From Nocardiopsis terrae (GTDB taxonomy: Bacteria; Actinomycetota; Actinomycetes; Streptosporangiales; Streptosporangiaceae): 64,000 nucleotides of DNA. This document shows, one piece after another, positions 50,399 through 58,769 of the stretch. The notes below the pieces were generated by a model. The model had not been told where the DNA came from. It did not search any database and saw only the letters and a program-made list of their open reading frames with translations. The position numbers were made by a program, and so were the translations under genes. The first letter of the stretch is position 1. Every line of letters starts with the position of its first letter. Where the stretch lies: NCBI RefSeq assembly GCF_014651695.1, contig NZ_BMXJ01000008.1:248001-312000 (forward strand). Reading direction: 5' to 3'.

Positions 50399-50905
50399 CC
50401 GACGAGCAGGACGTGCAGTTGGTGCTGGCCGGCGCCGGGCAGCGGGCGGGGGAACCGCGCGCGCTCGCCGCTGAGCTGGGGGTTGCGGAGCGGGTCTTCT
50501 TCCTGGGTTTCGTGTCCGACGAGGACATGCCGCTGGTGTACGCAGCGGCCGACGTCTTCGCGATCGCGGGCGTCGCCGAACTCCGGAGCATCGCGACGCT
50601 GGAGGCGATGTCGACGGGGCTCCCGGTGGTCGCCGCCGACGCGATGGCCCTGCCGCACCTGGTCGGGGAAGGCTGTGACGGTTTCCTGTTCCCGGCGGGG
50701 GAGCCGGTGCGCCTGGCCGGCCGCCGACTGGCGGTGCTCGGTCCGGAGCGGTACCGGAACGTGTCGGGCCGAGGGCGGGGAGCTCGCTCCGGAGCACGAT
50801 CACCGCCGTTCACCGGCGCGCTTCGAGGGGGCCTACCACCGGCTCCGGGGCGGTGGCGCGGCCCGCTCGGAGGCCGAACGCGCCATGGTCAGCACACCTG
50901 GTGTG
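50399..50905 (+). pseudogene. Remnant of a GT4-family glycosyltransferase
   Basis: The frame from about 50399 reads EQDVQLVLAGAGQRAGEPRA, then AERVFFLGFVSDEDMPLVYA and ADVFAIAGVAELRSIATLEA, ending MSTGLPVVAADAMALPHLV: the C-terminal donor-binding half of a GT4 enzyme with its E-x7-E region changed. The N-terminal half is absent, and after about 50735 the frame is shifted (SPARFEGAYHRLRGG in another frame continues the likeness). No start codon or ribosome site fits. It is a decayed fragment, possibly of a relative of the GT4 gene at 54297-55478. It occupies the otherwise gene-free 50300-51120. Confidence 0.78.
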
Positions 50906-51121
50906 CCTGGCTCGCCTGGTGCGCGTAGGTCGCCTACTCCGCATGGGCGGGACCGCCGGTGTCGTCGGCGGACGGGGCCGTCGCGGCTCCCGGGGTCCGG
51001 TCCGCGGGGGAGCGTTTGGAGGAAGGCAAGCGAATCATAGCCAAAAGTCCTTTTTGCCACTTTCCGTATTCTTTGCGTAGCCATCGGTGATGATGGGCTG
51101 TTTCCGGAAAGACCAGAGACT

Positions 51122-51451
51122 GTGTGGTTCGAAGGCATCAGCGGACAAGCCGGCGTCAGCCGGATCGCCCGGGGCGGAAACGTCGCCGAGGGCCTCACGG
51201 ATCGGTTGGTCAGCGCCGAACGTGAGGCGGGGTTCCACGAGCGTGACATGTCGTCGTTCGAACGCGAGCGGATCGACCTGGAGCACCGGGTGAACCGGAT
51301 GGAGGCCGAGCTTGAGTCCCTGCGCAAAAGAAGACTGGAAGCCTACGCGCGCTGGTGGAACGCCCGCGACGACCGCGACCGAGCTCGCCACGTCTGTCGT
51401 AAGCTCCGCCGCAGGATCGACAAGGCGCGTCGGAAGGGTAACGAAACGTGA
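51122..51451 (+). CDS. Possible small coiled-coil protein
   Basis: An open frame of 109 codons from GTG 51122; ATG 51248 is a shorter alternative (67 residues). The C-terminal two thirds is highly charged and helical, with heptad-like hydrophobics (ERIDLEHRVNRMEAELESLR, EAYARWWNARDDRDRARH, then Lys/Arg-rich to the end). Codon third positions are mostly G or C in this frame, which supports coding, but I know no family. The basic tail could bind nucleic acid. A terminator hairpin follows at 51493-51519. Confidence 0.45.
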   Translation: MWFEGISGQAGVSRIARGGNVAEGLTDRLVSAEREAGFHERDMSSFERERIDLEHRVNRMEAELESLRKRRLEAYARWWNARDDRDRARHVCRKLRRRIDKARRKGNET

Positions 51452-51492
51452 CCGGTGCTGACCCTGGAAACCGGCACAAAAGAGACAGAACA

Positions 51493-51519
51493 CGGCCCGT
51501 CCCCGTCGGGGGCGGGCCG
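51493..51519. terminator. Hairpin terminator
   Basis: CGGCCCGTCCCC pairs with GGGGGCGGGCCG around GTC. It ends the preceding small gene and could also serve the convergent LysR gene. Confidence 0.7.
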
Positions 51520-51658
51520 ATTTCCGTCTCCAGTCGCTCCGTCACTCCTGGCGGTCCTGGGCCCCGCCCCCGGCTGCCCCGCCCCCGGCTGCCGCGTCCC
51601 GGCATCCGCGACCTCCCGGCCGCCCCCGAACCCGGCGCCGGCCTCGGGAACGGCCGCG

Positions 51659-52612
51659 CTACCTCGGCGGGCCCTGAACCCGGGGGGAGACCGGACTCAG
51701 TTCCTCCTCCACACTGCGGGCGGCGTCGCGCAGGGCGGCCAGGGTGACCTGGACTGCCGGGCGCCGCAACGAGGCCGGACGCAGGACCGCGTACACATGC
51801 CGCTCCGGCGGAGAGGGCAGCTGCCGGTAGACCAGCCCGGCGGGGGCGCCCACCATGGCCAGCGCCGGAACCGCCGCGATCCCGATGCCCCGGGAGACCA
51901 GGCTCAGGATCGTGCCCAGCCCCTCGAACTCCCATGTTGCCGCGGGCAACCCGCCGGCCTCGGCGAACAGCTTCTCGGTCCCGTAACGCGAACGCTCGCC
52001 CTCCGGTGCCACGATCCACGACTCGCCCAGCATCTGGTCCAGGACCAGCGGTACCTCCGTGTCGGCCAGCCTGTGGTCCTCCGGGACCGCCAGCACCATG
52101 GGATCCCGCAACAGGTGCACGTGCCGCAGGCCGCTGTCCGGCCCCCGCCCGGGGTGTTGGCCGGTCCAGTCATCGACCAGCGCGATGTCGACCTCGCGGG
52201 AGCGCACCTTCTGGGTGCCGGTCGCCAGCAGTGTCTGCCGCAGCACCAGTTGCATCCCCTCATGGCTGCGCAGGGGAGGGGCCAGCAGCGGGGCGAAGGC
52301 CACCGCGGCGGTCGGGAAGGCCGTGACGGTCACCACGCCCAGGGCGATGTCCGACTGTTCGGCGAGTACTGACTCGGTCGCCTCCACCAGGGCAAGGATC
52401 TCCTCGGACTGGTTCACCAGGAGCTGGCCGGCGTCGGTCAGCTCGGCCCCTCGCGGGGACCGGTCCAGGAGCGCCACCCCCGTCTCCCGTTCGAGGGTGG
52501 CGAGCTGTTGGGACACGGCCGAAGGCGTGTAACCGAGGGCGCTCGCGGTCGCGGCGATGGTGCCGCGGGCGCTGAACTCGCGGAGGAGCTGGAGGCGTCG
52601 AAGATCGAGCAT
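51659..52612 (-). CDS. LysR-family transcriptional regulator
   Basis: A 317-residue LysR protein. The winged HTH occupies residues 1-60 (LDLRRLQLLREFSARGTIAA, TASALGYTPSAVSQQLATLE). The effector domain follows (GVVTVTAFPTAAVAFAPLLA, VDIALVDDWTGQ, GTILSLVSRGIGIAAVPALA). It is divergent from the aminotransferase gene; the 146-base intergenic region contains TCAGCA and TGCTGA arms 20 bases apart (about 52630-52660) that could be its site. It probably controls that aminotransferase in response to an amino acid. Confidence 0.92.
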   Translation of the reverse strand: MLDLRRLQLLREFSARGTIAATASALGYTPSAVSQQLATLERETGVALLDRSPRGAELTDAGQLLVNQSEEILALVEATESVLAEQSDIALGVVTVTAFPTAAVAFAPLLAPPLRSHEGMQLVLRQTLLATGTQKVRSREVDIALVDDWTGQHPGRGPDSGLRHVHLLRDPMVLAVPEDHRLADTEVPLVLDQMLGESWIVAPEGERSRYGTEKLFAEAGGLPAATWEFEGLGTILSLVSRGIGIAAVPALAMVGAPAGLVYRQLPSPPERHVYAVLRPASLRRPAVQVTLAALRDAARSVEEELSPVSPRVQGPPR

Positions 52613-52758
52613 AAGAACAGCTTACGCTCAGCATCGAAAAGACTCGCTTGTGCTGATGACAGATCATGGGCAGGCTTGTGATCGAAGGCCACCAGCTGGA
52701 CGGAGTCACAGCTCAACCGGTGGCCGGTGCCTAACGACAAGCCGGAGATGAGTCATCC

Positions 52759-54084
52759 ATGACCGTCACTGTGTCCGCGACCCTCGCCGTGAACGAAGCT
52801 CTCAACGACAAGCGCCGCCAGGGGGTGCGCGTGCTTCCGCTCGGGTTCGGTGAGGCGGGTCTGCCGGTGCACCCGGTCATGCGGGAGCAGCTCTCGGCGA
52901 GCAACGGCGCCAACGCCTACGGGCCCGTCGCCGGTTCCGCCGCACTGCGCGAGGCGGCCGCCGGGTACTGGGCCCGCCGCGGTCTGCCCACCGACCCCGA
53001 CACGGTCATCGCGGGCCCCGGCAGCAAGCCCCTGCTGTACAGCCTTCTTCTGGAGATCGGCGGCGACACCGCCATCGCCGCCCCCAGCTGGGTGAGTTAC
53101 GCCGCGCAGAGCCGCCTCGTCGGCCAGCGCCCCATCATGGTGCCGACCGCCACCGGCCAGGGCGGCGTACCCCAGCCCGACCTTCTGCACGCCGCGGTCA
53201 CCGATGCCCGGGAACAGGGGCGCACCGTCAACGCGGTGGTCGTCACGGTCCCGGACAACCCGACCGGGACCGTCGCCGACGCCGAGACGGTACGGCGCCT
53301 GTCCGAGGTCGCCCGGGAACTCGACCTGGTCATCATCTCCGACGAGATCTACCGCGACCTGGTCCACCCGGGGGAGGGGGAGCGGGAGGGCGCCGTCGTG
53401 CACAGCCCCGCCGAGTACGCGCCCGAGCGCACGGTCATCTCGACCGGCCTGAGCAAGAACCTGGCCCTGGGCGGTTGGCGGATCGGTGTGCTGCGCCTGC
53501 CCGACTCCGAGATCGGCCGACGCCTGCGCGGCGGGTTGCTCGGTGTGGCCAGCGAGATCTGGTCGAGTCCGGCGGCACCGGTCCAGCAGGCGGCAGCCCA
53601 CGCCTTCACCGAGCCCGCCGAGCTCCGGGACCACATCGACCGCAGCCGCCGCCTGCACGGCATCGTGGCCCGCGCCGTCGCCGATGTCTTCACCAGGGCC
53701 GGAGCCGCGGTCGCCGCCCCGAGCGCGGCCTTCTACCTCTACCCGGACTTCGAGCCGGTCCGCGAACGGCTGGCCGCGCTGCACGGTGTGGCCACCGGAC
53801 CAGAACTGACCGGGCTCCTCCTGGAGCGTTACGGCATGGGCGTCCTGCCCGCCGTCGAGTTCGGTGAGAGCTCTGCAGCCCTGCGTATGCGGGTGGCCAC
53901 CAGCCTCCTGTACGGGGACTCCGAGGACCGGCGCTACGCGGCCCTGGCGGCGGGGGACCCGCTGGCCCTGCCGTGGATCCGCGCCCACCTGGACCGGTTG
54001 ACGGAAGTCCTGGGGTCGCTGTTGTCCGAAGTCCCCAACACGGTCATCCCGGCCCCGCAGGCGGTCGCCCAGCCGGTGCACTGA
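52759..54084 (+). CDS. Class I/II PLP-dependent aminotransferase
   Basis: A 441-residue fold-type I enzyme. Substrate-loop and cofactor signatures: NAYGPVAGSAALREAAAGYW, VTVPDNPTGTVADAETVRRL (Asn binding PLP), LVIISDEIYRDLVHPG (Asp and Tyr), and the PLP lysine in ISTGLSKNLALGGWRIGVL at about residue 236. It transfers amino groups between an amino acid and a keto acid; the substrate is not evident. It is paired with the divergent LysR gene, which probably regulates it, and ends at the hairpin at 54148-54180. Confidence 0.9.
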   Translation: MTVTVSATLAVNEALNDKRRQGVRVLPLGFGEAGLPVHPVMREQLSASNGANAYGPVAGSAALREAAAGYWARRGLPTDPDTVIAGPGSKPLLYSLLLEIGGDTAIAAPSWVSYAAQSRLVGQRPIMVPTATGQGGVPQPDLLHAAVTDAREQGRTVNAVVVTVPDNPTGTVADAETVRRLSEVARELDLVIISDEIYRDLVHPGEGEREGAVVHSPAEYAPERTVISTGLSKNLALGGWRIGVLRLPDSEIGRRLRGGLLGVASEIWSSPAAPVQQAAAHAFTEPAELRDHIDRSRRLHGIVARAVADVFTRAGAAVAAPSAAFYLYPDFEPVRERLAALHGVATGPELTGLLLERYGMGVLPAVEFGESSAALRMRVATSLLYGDSEDRRYAALAAGDPLALPWIRAHLDRLTEVLGSLLSEVPNTVIPAPQAVAQPVH

Positions 54085-54147
54085 CCCGGCGACCGACCCC
54101 CGAAGCCGTGTCCGCCACGTGAAGGGGGCGAGGCGGGCACAGACGAC

Positions 54148-54180
54148 GGGACCCTCCCTATCTCTCCCAGGGAGGGTCCC
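54148..54180. terminator. Hairpin terminator after the aminotransferase gene
   Basis: GGGACCCTCCCT (54148-54159) and AGGGAGGGTCCC (54169-54180) are perfect arms. The short stretch after it holds a direct repeat (TGCCCGGGCCCGATC at 54244 and 54261). Confidence 0.8.
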
Positions 54181-54296
54181 GTTACCTTCTCCGGTCCGTG
54201 CTTCTCCGGCCCCGTGTTCCGCACGGCCTCCGGACCCGGCCCGTGCCCGGGCCCGATCTGTGCCCGGGCCCGATCTGTGCTCGGGCCTGCCCCGGA

Positions 54297-55478
54297 TCAG
54301 GGCGTGTGCGCCTCGTGCGCCCGGCGGGCGGCCAGCTCGTGGCTGGGCGCGATCACCGCCCGGTAGTGGTCCACCAGCTCCGTGTTGACCGACGCCCAGG
54401 TCCGATGCGCCACCGACGGCCGGGCACCGGCGGCCATCCGCGCCCGCACCCGGCGGTTGTGCACCAGGCGGCCCACCGCCACCCGCAGCTCCCGGACCGA
54501 GTCCGGTGCGTACAGCAACCCGTTGCGCTCCGGTAGGACCAGGTCCAGCGGACCGCCGGCGGCCGGGGCCACCACCGGCACACCGGAGGCCAGCGCCTCC
54601 TGGACGGTCTGGCAGAAGGTCTCGTCCGCTCCCGTGTGCGCGAACACGTCCATGGCCGCGTACAGCCGCGACAGGTCCCGCCCGGTGCGCTGGCCGGTGA
54701 AAACGGCGTCGGGCAGCAGGCGGCGCAGCCGGGCCCGTTCGGGTCCGTCCCCGACCACCACCAGGCGGACGCCGCGGAGCCTGGCCAGGTGGGCCAGCAG
54801 GTCCACGCGCTTGTCCCGGGACAGGCGGCCGACGTAGCCCACGATCGCCTCCCCGTTCGGCGCCAGGCGTCGGCGCAGCTCCTCGGAGCGGTGGTCGGGG
54901 GAGAAACGCACGGTGTCCACACCGCGCCGCCACAGGTTCAACCGGGGGAACCCCCGGGCCGAGAGGGCCTCCATCGTGGCGGAGGAGGGGACCAGGGTGC
55001 GGTCCACGGCGGAGTGCGTCCGGCGCAGCAGGGACCACAGGGCATCGGAGCCGGGCAGGCCGTAACGGTCGGCGAACCCGGGCAGGTCGGTCTGGAACGC
55101 CGCCACGGTCGGCAGCGCCCACCTTCGGGCCACGTCCACGGCGGTCGCACCGAACAGCGCGGGTGAGGCCAGGTGGAGCACGTCCGGTGCGAAGGCCCGG
55201 ATCGCGGCGGTCATCGTCCTGCGGGAGGGCAGGCCGACCGGGAAGTCACGGTAGACGGGCAGGGGGAGGGCGGGCATCCGCAGGACGGGGAATCCCGCGT
55301 ACGAGGCGGGCCCGTGTCCGGGGGCCAGCACGAGGGCCTGGTGCCCTTCGGCGGCGAGGTGTTCGGCGATCCGGCACACGGAGTTGGTGACTCCGTTGAC
55401 CTGTGGCAGGAAGGACTCGGCCACGATCGCCACGCGTAGCGGCGGACGGTGGACGGTGGGCAGGGGTGTGGGGGACAT
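54297..55478 (-). CDS. GT4 glycosyltransferase, GDP-mannose-dependent MgtA-like
   Basis: A 393-residue GT4 enzyme. N-terminal acceptor domain: LRVAIVAESFLPQVNGVTNS and VLHLASPALFGATAVDVARR. Donor domain: IVGYVGRLSRDKRVDLLAHL, LVVVGDGPERARLRRLLPD, and the E-x7-E region HTGADETFCQTVQEALASGV. The layout and the VNGVTNSV opening resemble the MgtA/PimB-type mannosyltransferases that glycosylate membrane lipids in actinobacteria. Exact substrate uncertain. It is a soluble, membrane-associated enzyme in single-gene context. Confidence 0.88.
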   Translation of the reverse strand: MSPTPLPTVHRPPLRVAIVAESFLPQVNGVTNSVCRIAEHLAAEGHQALVLAPGHGPASYAGFPVLRMPALPLPVYRDFPVGLPSRRTMTAAIRAFAPDVLHLASPALFGATAVDVARRWALPTVAAFQTDLPGFADRYGLPGSDALWSLLRRTHSAVDRTLVPSSATMEALSARGFPRLNLWRRGVDTVRFSPDHRSEELRRRLAPNGEAIVGYVGRLSRDKRVDLLAHLARLRGVRLVVVGDGPERARLRRLLPDAVFTGQRTGRDLSRLYAAMDVFAHTGADETFCQTVQEALASGVPVVAPAAGGPLDLVLPERNGLLYAPDSVRELRVAVGRLVHNRRVRARMAAGARPSVAHRTWASVNTELVDHYRAVIAPSHELAARRAHEAHTP

Positions 55479-55691
55479 GCGGGGGCTCCCAACGCCGAGG
55501 TGTCGCTTCTTTCGACGCTAGGGTCGGAGGGTGAACCGGGACCGCCGGGCGGGAGAACCGCGCCCGAAGGCCCGACACGGGTTGGTGGATCAGCCGGTGA
55601 CGCCGTCCGCACGGCCAACTGACCGGCTGGTGACCTGGAACTCGATATGATCACTAAAAGTAACAAGATGAGTGCACTAAGGAGTCGTGCG

Positions 55692-55955
55692 GTGACCCTC
55701 GTGGAATGGTCCGAGCTGGTCCGAGCTGAGCTGGACCTCACCGGGACCGACCCCCTCCAGAAGACCGACGTCGACCGCGTTCTCGACCTCGCGCGCGACG
55801 CGGCCCACTCCGTGGCCCGGCCCGCGGCACCGCTCACGACCTACCTGCTCGGGGTGGCCGTGGGCCAGGGGGCGGACCCGGAGGCCGCTGCCGCCGCGCT
55901 CAGCAGGCTCGCACTCGCCCAGGGCGAGGAGCAGGGCGAAGAACGGGAGAACTGA
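55692..55955 (+). CDS. DUF6457 small protein
   Basis: An 87-residue protein; GTG 55692 is chosen because AAGGAG lies seven bases upstream. The pattern VEWSELVRAELDLTG and then RVLDLARDAAHSVARPAAPL matches the DUF6457 family found throughout actinobacteria, often near molybdenum-cofactor genes. No catalytic residues are known. Helical and probably cytoplasmic. None of the usual neighbours is visible here. An unsupported gap of about 200 bases separates it from the symporter gene. Confidence 0.78.
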   Translation: MTLVEWSELVRAELDLTGTDPLQKTDVDRVLDLARDAAHSVARPAAPLTTYLLGVAVGQGADPEAAAAALSRLALAQGEEQGEEREN

Positions 55956-56159
55956 CCGAACCAGGGCATACCGAAACAGCCGCTGTGGCGACGCAACGCG
56001 CATGTGGACCACGCGTGATTCGTTCGTTACGCGTCGGTGCCATTCTTTGCCGATATCGCCGCAGCGCACACCGGTGCCAGCGCGATCCCGAGGGCGCTGG
56101 TCCCCCGTTCCACCTCTGGCCTCCTCGGCCCCACACACTCACCGAAAGGGAGATCCCCC

Positions 56160-57578
56160 GTGGACCAACTCCTTGAGATGGCTGACATCGTCAGCGGCAT
56201 CATCTGGGGACCCTTCGTCCTCATTCCGCTGCTGCTGGGCGTCGGCGTCTACCTCACCATCCGTCTGCGCCTCCTCCAGCTGTTCAAGCTGCCACACGCG
56301 CTCTGGCTGGCCCTGGTCCGGCGCAAGGAGGACGCCTCCGTCGAGGGCGACATCTCGCACTACCAGGCGCTGAGCACCGCTCTCGCCGCCACCGTCGGCG
56401 TCGGCAACATCGCCGGCGCGGCTCTGGCCATCGGCATCGGCGGTCCGGGCGCGCTGTTCTGGATGTGGATCATCGGCATCTTCGGGATGGCCACCAAGTA
56501 CAGCGAAGCCCTCCTGGGGGTGAAGTTCCGCCGCACCGACGCCAAGGGCGAACAGAGCGGTGGACCGATGTACTACCTCAAGCACGGCATCAAGGGCGGT
56601 CTCGGGACCTTCCTCGGCGTCGCCTTCGCGGTCTTCGGCGCCATCGCCGCCTTCGGTATCGGCAACGGCACCCAGGCCAACACCGTCGCCCAGCAGGTGA
56701 ACAGCGTCACCGGTGTGGAGCCGTGGATCATCGGCCTGGTCCTGATGCTGCTCGCCGGAGCCGTCATCCTCGGCGGGATCAAGAGCATCGGGCGCGTCAC
56801 CTCCGCGCTGGTGCCGATCATGATCGTCGGCTACGTCGGCATCTGCCTCCTCGTGCTCATCGTCAACTGGGCCGCGATCCTGCCCGCGCTCCAGCTGGTC
56901 GTCGTGAGCGCCTTCACCGGGACCTCCGCCACCGGCGGCTTCGTCGGGGCCGGTGTCATGCTCGCCATCCAGATGGGCTTCGCCCGCGGCATCTTCTCCA
57001 ACGAGTCCGGCCTGGGCACCGGTGGCATCGCGGCCGCCGCGGCCAAGACCACCCAACCGGTCCGCCAGGCCATGGTCTCCATGACCCAGACCTTCATCGA
57101 CACCATCATCGTGGTCAGCATGACCTGCCTGGTCATCATCACCACCGGTGTCTGGGAGGTGGAGAACCCCGAGGACGGTTCCCTGCTCACCTCGCAGGCG
57201 CTGACCGAGGGCCTGGGGGCCATCAGCCCGGCGTTCGGCTCCGCGGGCGCCTACGTCGTGGCGATCGCGGTGGCGGTGTTCGCCTTCAGCACCCTGCTCG
57301 GTTGGGCCTACTACGGAGAGCGCTGCGTGGAGTTCCTGGGCGGCCGCGGGCTCGTCCTGCCCTACCGCCTGGTGTTCATCGTGGTCATCTTCGTCGGGTC
57401 TGTGGCCACCCTCGACTCGGTCTGGCTGTTCAGCGACATCGCCAACGGCCTGATGGCCCTGCCCAACCTGGTCGGCCTGCTGCTCCTGTCGCCGGTCATC
57501 GTCGCGGAGACCAAGAAGTTCTTCGGACACCCCGACTGGCGTGACCCGGACGCCGTCATGGACGACGTGCGCGGCTAG
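56160..57578 (+). CDS. Alanine/glycine:sodium symporter (AGCS family)
   Basis: A 472-residue membrane transporter starting at GTG 56160. About 10-11 membrane helices are visible. Family signatures: LAATVGVGNIAGAALAIGIG near residue 80, GGPMYYLKHGIKG near 135, and GFARGIFSNESGLGTGGIAA near 275, which includes the AGCS pattern. It imports alanine or glycine with sodium. The leader 55956-56159 contains AAAGGGAG before the start. The hairpin at 57640-57668 terminates it. Confidence 0.93.
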   Translation: MDQLLEMADIVSGIIWGPFVLIPLLLGVGVYLTIRLRLLQLFKLPHALWLALVRRKEDASVEGDISHYQALSTALAATVGVGNIAGAALAIGIGGPGALFWMWIIGIFGMATKYSEALLGVKFRRTDAKGEQSGGPMYYLKHGIKGGLGTFLGVAFAVFGAIAAFGIGNGTQANTVAQQVNSVTGVEPWIIGLVLMLLAGAVILGGIKSIGRVTSALVPIMIVGYVGICLLVLIVNWAAILPALQLVVVSAFTGTSATGGFVGAGVMLAIQMGFARGIFSNESGLGTGGIAAAAAKTTQPVRQAMVSMTQTFIDTIIVVSMTCLVIITTGVWEVENPEDGSLLTSQALTEGLGAISPAFGSAGAYVVAIAVAVFAFSTLLGWAYYGERCVEFLGGRGLVLPYRLVFIVVIFVGSVATLDSVWLFSDIANGLMALPNLVGLLLLSPVIVAETKKFFGHPDWRDPDAVMDDVRG

Positions 57579-57639
57579 GGTCCGTTCGCGCGTCACGGAG
57601 AAGCGCACCCGAGCCCGTGTAACCGGCGGGCTGACAGGA

Positions 57640-57668
57640 GGGGGACCGGCCGTTGCGGCCGGTCCCCC
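57640..57668. terminator. Hairpin terminator after the symporter gene
   Basis: GGGGGACCGGCC (57640-57651) and GGCCGGTCCCCC (57657-57668) are perfect arms followed by TTCGTGT. Confidence 0.85.
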
Positions 57669-57717
57669 TTCGTGTCTCCCCGGCCAGGAGCGGCTGTGCT
57701 TCCTGGCGCCAGCGGTG

Positions 57718-57794
57718 GCTCTTGCTACCACCAGGTGTGGCTGTGCCTGCTACCACCAGGGGTGGCTGTGTTTGCTACCACCAGAGGTGGAAGT
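57718..57794. repeat. Three tandem copies of the thiD 3' end
   Basis: The unit TTGCTACCACCAG(G/A)GGTGG plus a short linker occurs three times with a 25-26 base period. The copy nearest thiD contains its stop codon and its last codons (HLWW). The two outer copies are non-coding. Each unit is itself a small hairpin (CCACC/GGTGG). Confidence 0.8.
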
Positions 57795-58578
57795 GGTGCA
57801 CGGGGCCCTGGCCGCCGCCGGCGTCGATCTCCCCGGCACGGACCAGGGCCCGGGTCAGGTACTCCTTGGCGTCGGCCACGGCGGTCACCGTGTCCGGGCG
57901 CTGCGGGAGGAGAGCGGCGATCGAGGACGACAGGGTGCAGCCGGTGCCGTGGGTGTTGCGGGTGTCCACCCGCCCGGCGCGGAACTCCACCGGCTCCGTC
58001 ACCCCGTCGACCAGCAGGTCCACGCTCTCCTCCCCCGGAAGGTGCCCGCCCTTGATCAGGACGCGGCGCGGGCCCAGCTCCAGCAGGCGCTCGGCCTGGT
58101 CGCGCATCTGCTTGAGATCGGTGGCCTCGGCCTCGCCGAGCAGGTCGGCGGCCTCGGGCAGGTTCGGGGTGATCAGGTCGGCGCGCGGCAGCAGCTCGGT
58201 GCGCAGCGCCTCGATCGCCGAGCTCTCCAACAGCCGGTCACCGCTCTTGGCCACCATCACCGGATCCACCACCAGGTTCGGCAGTTCGTACCGGTCCACG
58301 GCCGCCGCGACCGCCTCGGTGACCTCGGAGGTCGACAGCATCCCCACTTTGACCGCGTGCACGGTCGCGTCGGAGAACAGGGTGTCCATCTGGTCGGTGA
58401 CGAACGACGCGGGGACCCCGTGCACTCCGGTGACCCCGCGTGTGGACTGGGCGGTCAACGCCGTCACCACGGTCATCCCGAAGACCCCGTGGGCGGAGAA
58501 CGACTTCAGGTCGGCCTGGATGCCGGCGCCCCCGCTGGGGTCGCTTCCGGCGATGGACACGACGTTGTACGCGCTCAT
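57775..58578 (-). CDS. thiD: Hydroxymethylpyrimidine/phosphomethylpyrimidine kinase
   Basis: A 267-residue ribokinase-fold enzyme starting at ATG 58578. Signatures: SIAGSDPSGGAGIQADLKSF at residues 8-27, VVDPVMVAKSGDRLL near 105, and the anion-hole/catalytic region NTHGTGCTLSSSIAALL near 212. It phosphorylates HMP and HMP-P in thiamine synthesis. Its ribosome site AAGGA lies six bases before the ATG, inside the 3' strand of a TPP riboswitch. The C-terminus ends HFHLWW, the source of the tandem repeat downstream. Confidence 0.95.
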   Translation of the reverse strand: MSAYNVVSIAGSDPSGGAGIQADLKSFSAHGVFGMTVVTALTAQSTRGVTGVHGVPASFVTDQMDTLFSDATVHAVKVGMLSTSEVTEAVAAAVDRYELPNLVVDPVMVAKSGDRLLESSAIEALRTELLPRADLITPNLPEAADLLGEAEATDLKQMRDQAERLLELGPRRVLIKGGHLPGEESVDLLVDGVTEPVEFRAGRVDTRNTHGTGCTLSSSIAALLPQRPDTVTAVADAKEYLTRALVRAGEIDAGGGQGPVHHFHLWW

Positions 58579-58583
58579 GGGCG

Positions 58584-58661
58584 TTCCTTCGCTAGTGCTA
58601 ACTAGGGCAGGTTCGACGGGTGTGCTCTCAGCCGGCAGGTCTGTCCCCGGCACCCCGCGCC
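58584..58661 (-). promoter_or_regulatory. TPP riboswitch controlling thiD
   Basis: On the minus strand the THI-element core is clear: GCGCGGGGTGCC, then GGCTGAGAGCACACCC, GTCGAACCTGCCC and TAGCGAAGGAA. The CUGAGA and GAACCUG boxes are the TPP-binding halves. The closing 3' strand contains AAGGA, which is also the Shine-Dalgarno sequence of thiD, so ligand binding should block translation directly. Confidence 0.93.
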
Positions 58662-58769
58662 GCCGGGGCCTCGCGTCCCCGGCATCCGTATGTGTTTGTG
58701 GTGGTTTCGACTCTAACCGAGGTCCCGGGAGGCGTTGGCGTGCCTCGGCCCCCGGGTCGGCGGCTCCGG

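Noticed and set aside
52753..55122. Very long minus-strand open frame opposite the aminotransferase and mannosyltransferase genes
   Set aside because: It is antisense or out of frame to two well-supported genes, rich in Gly/Arg/Pro without domains, and is an artefact of high GC.
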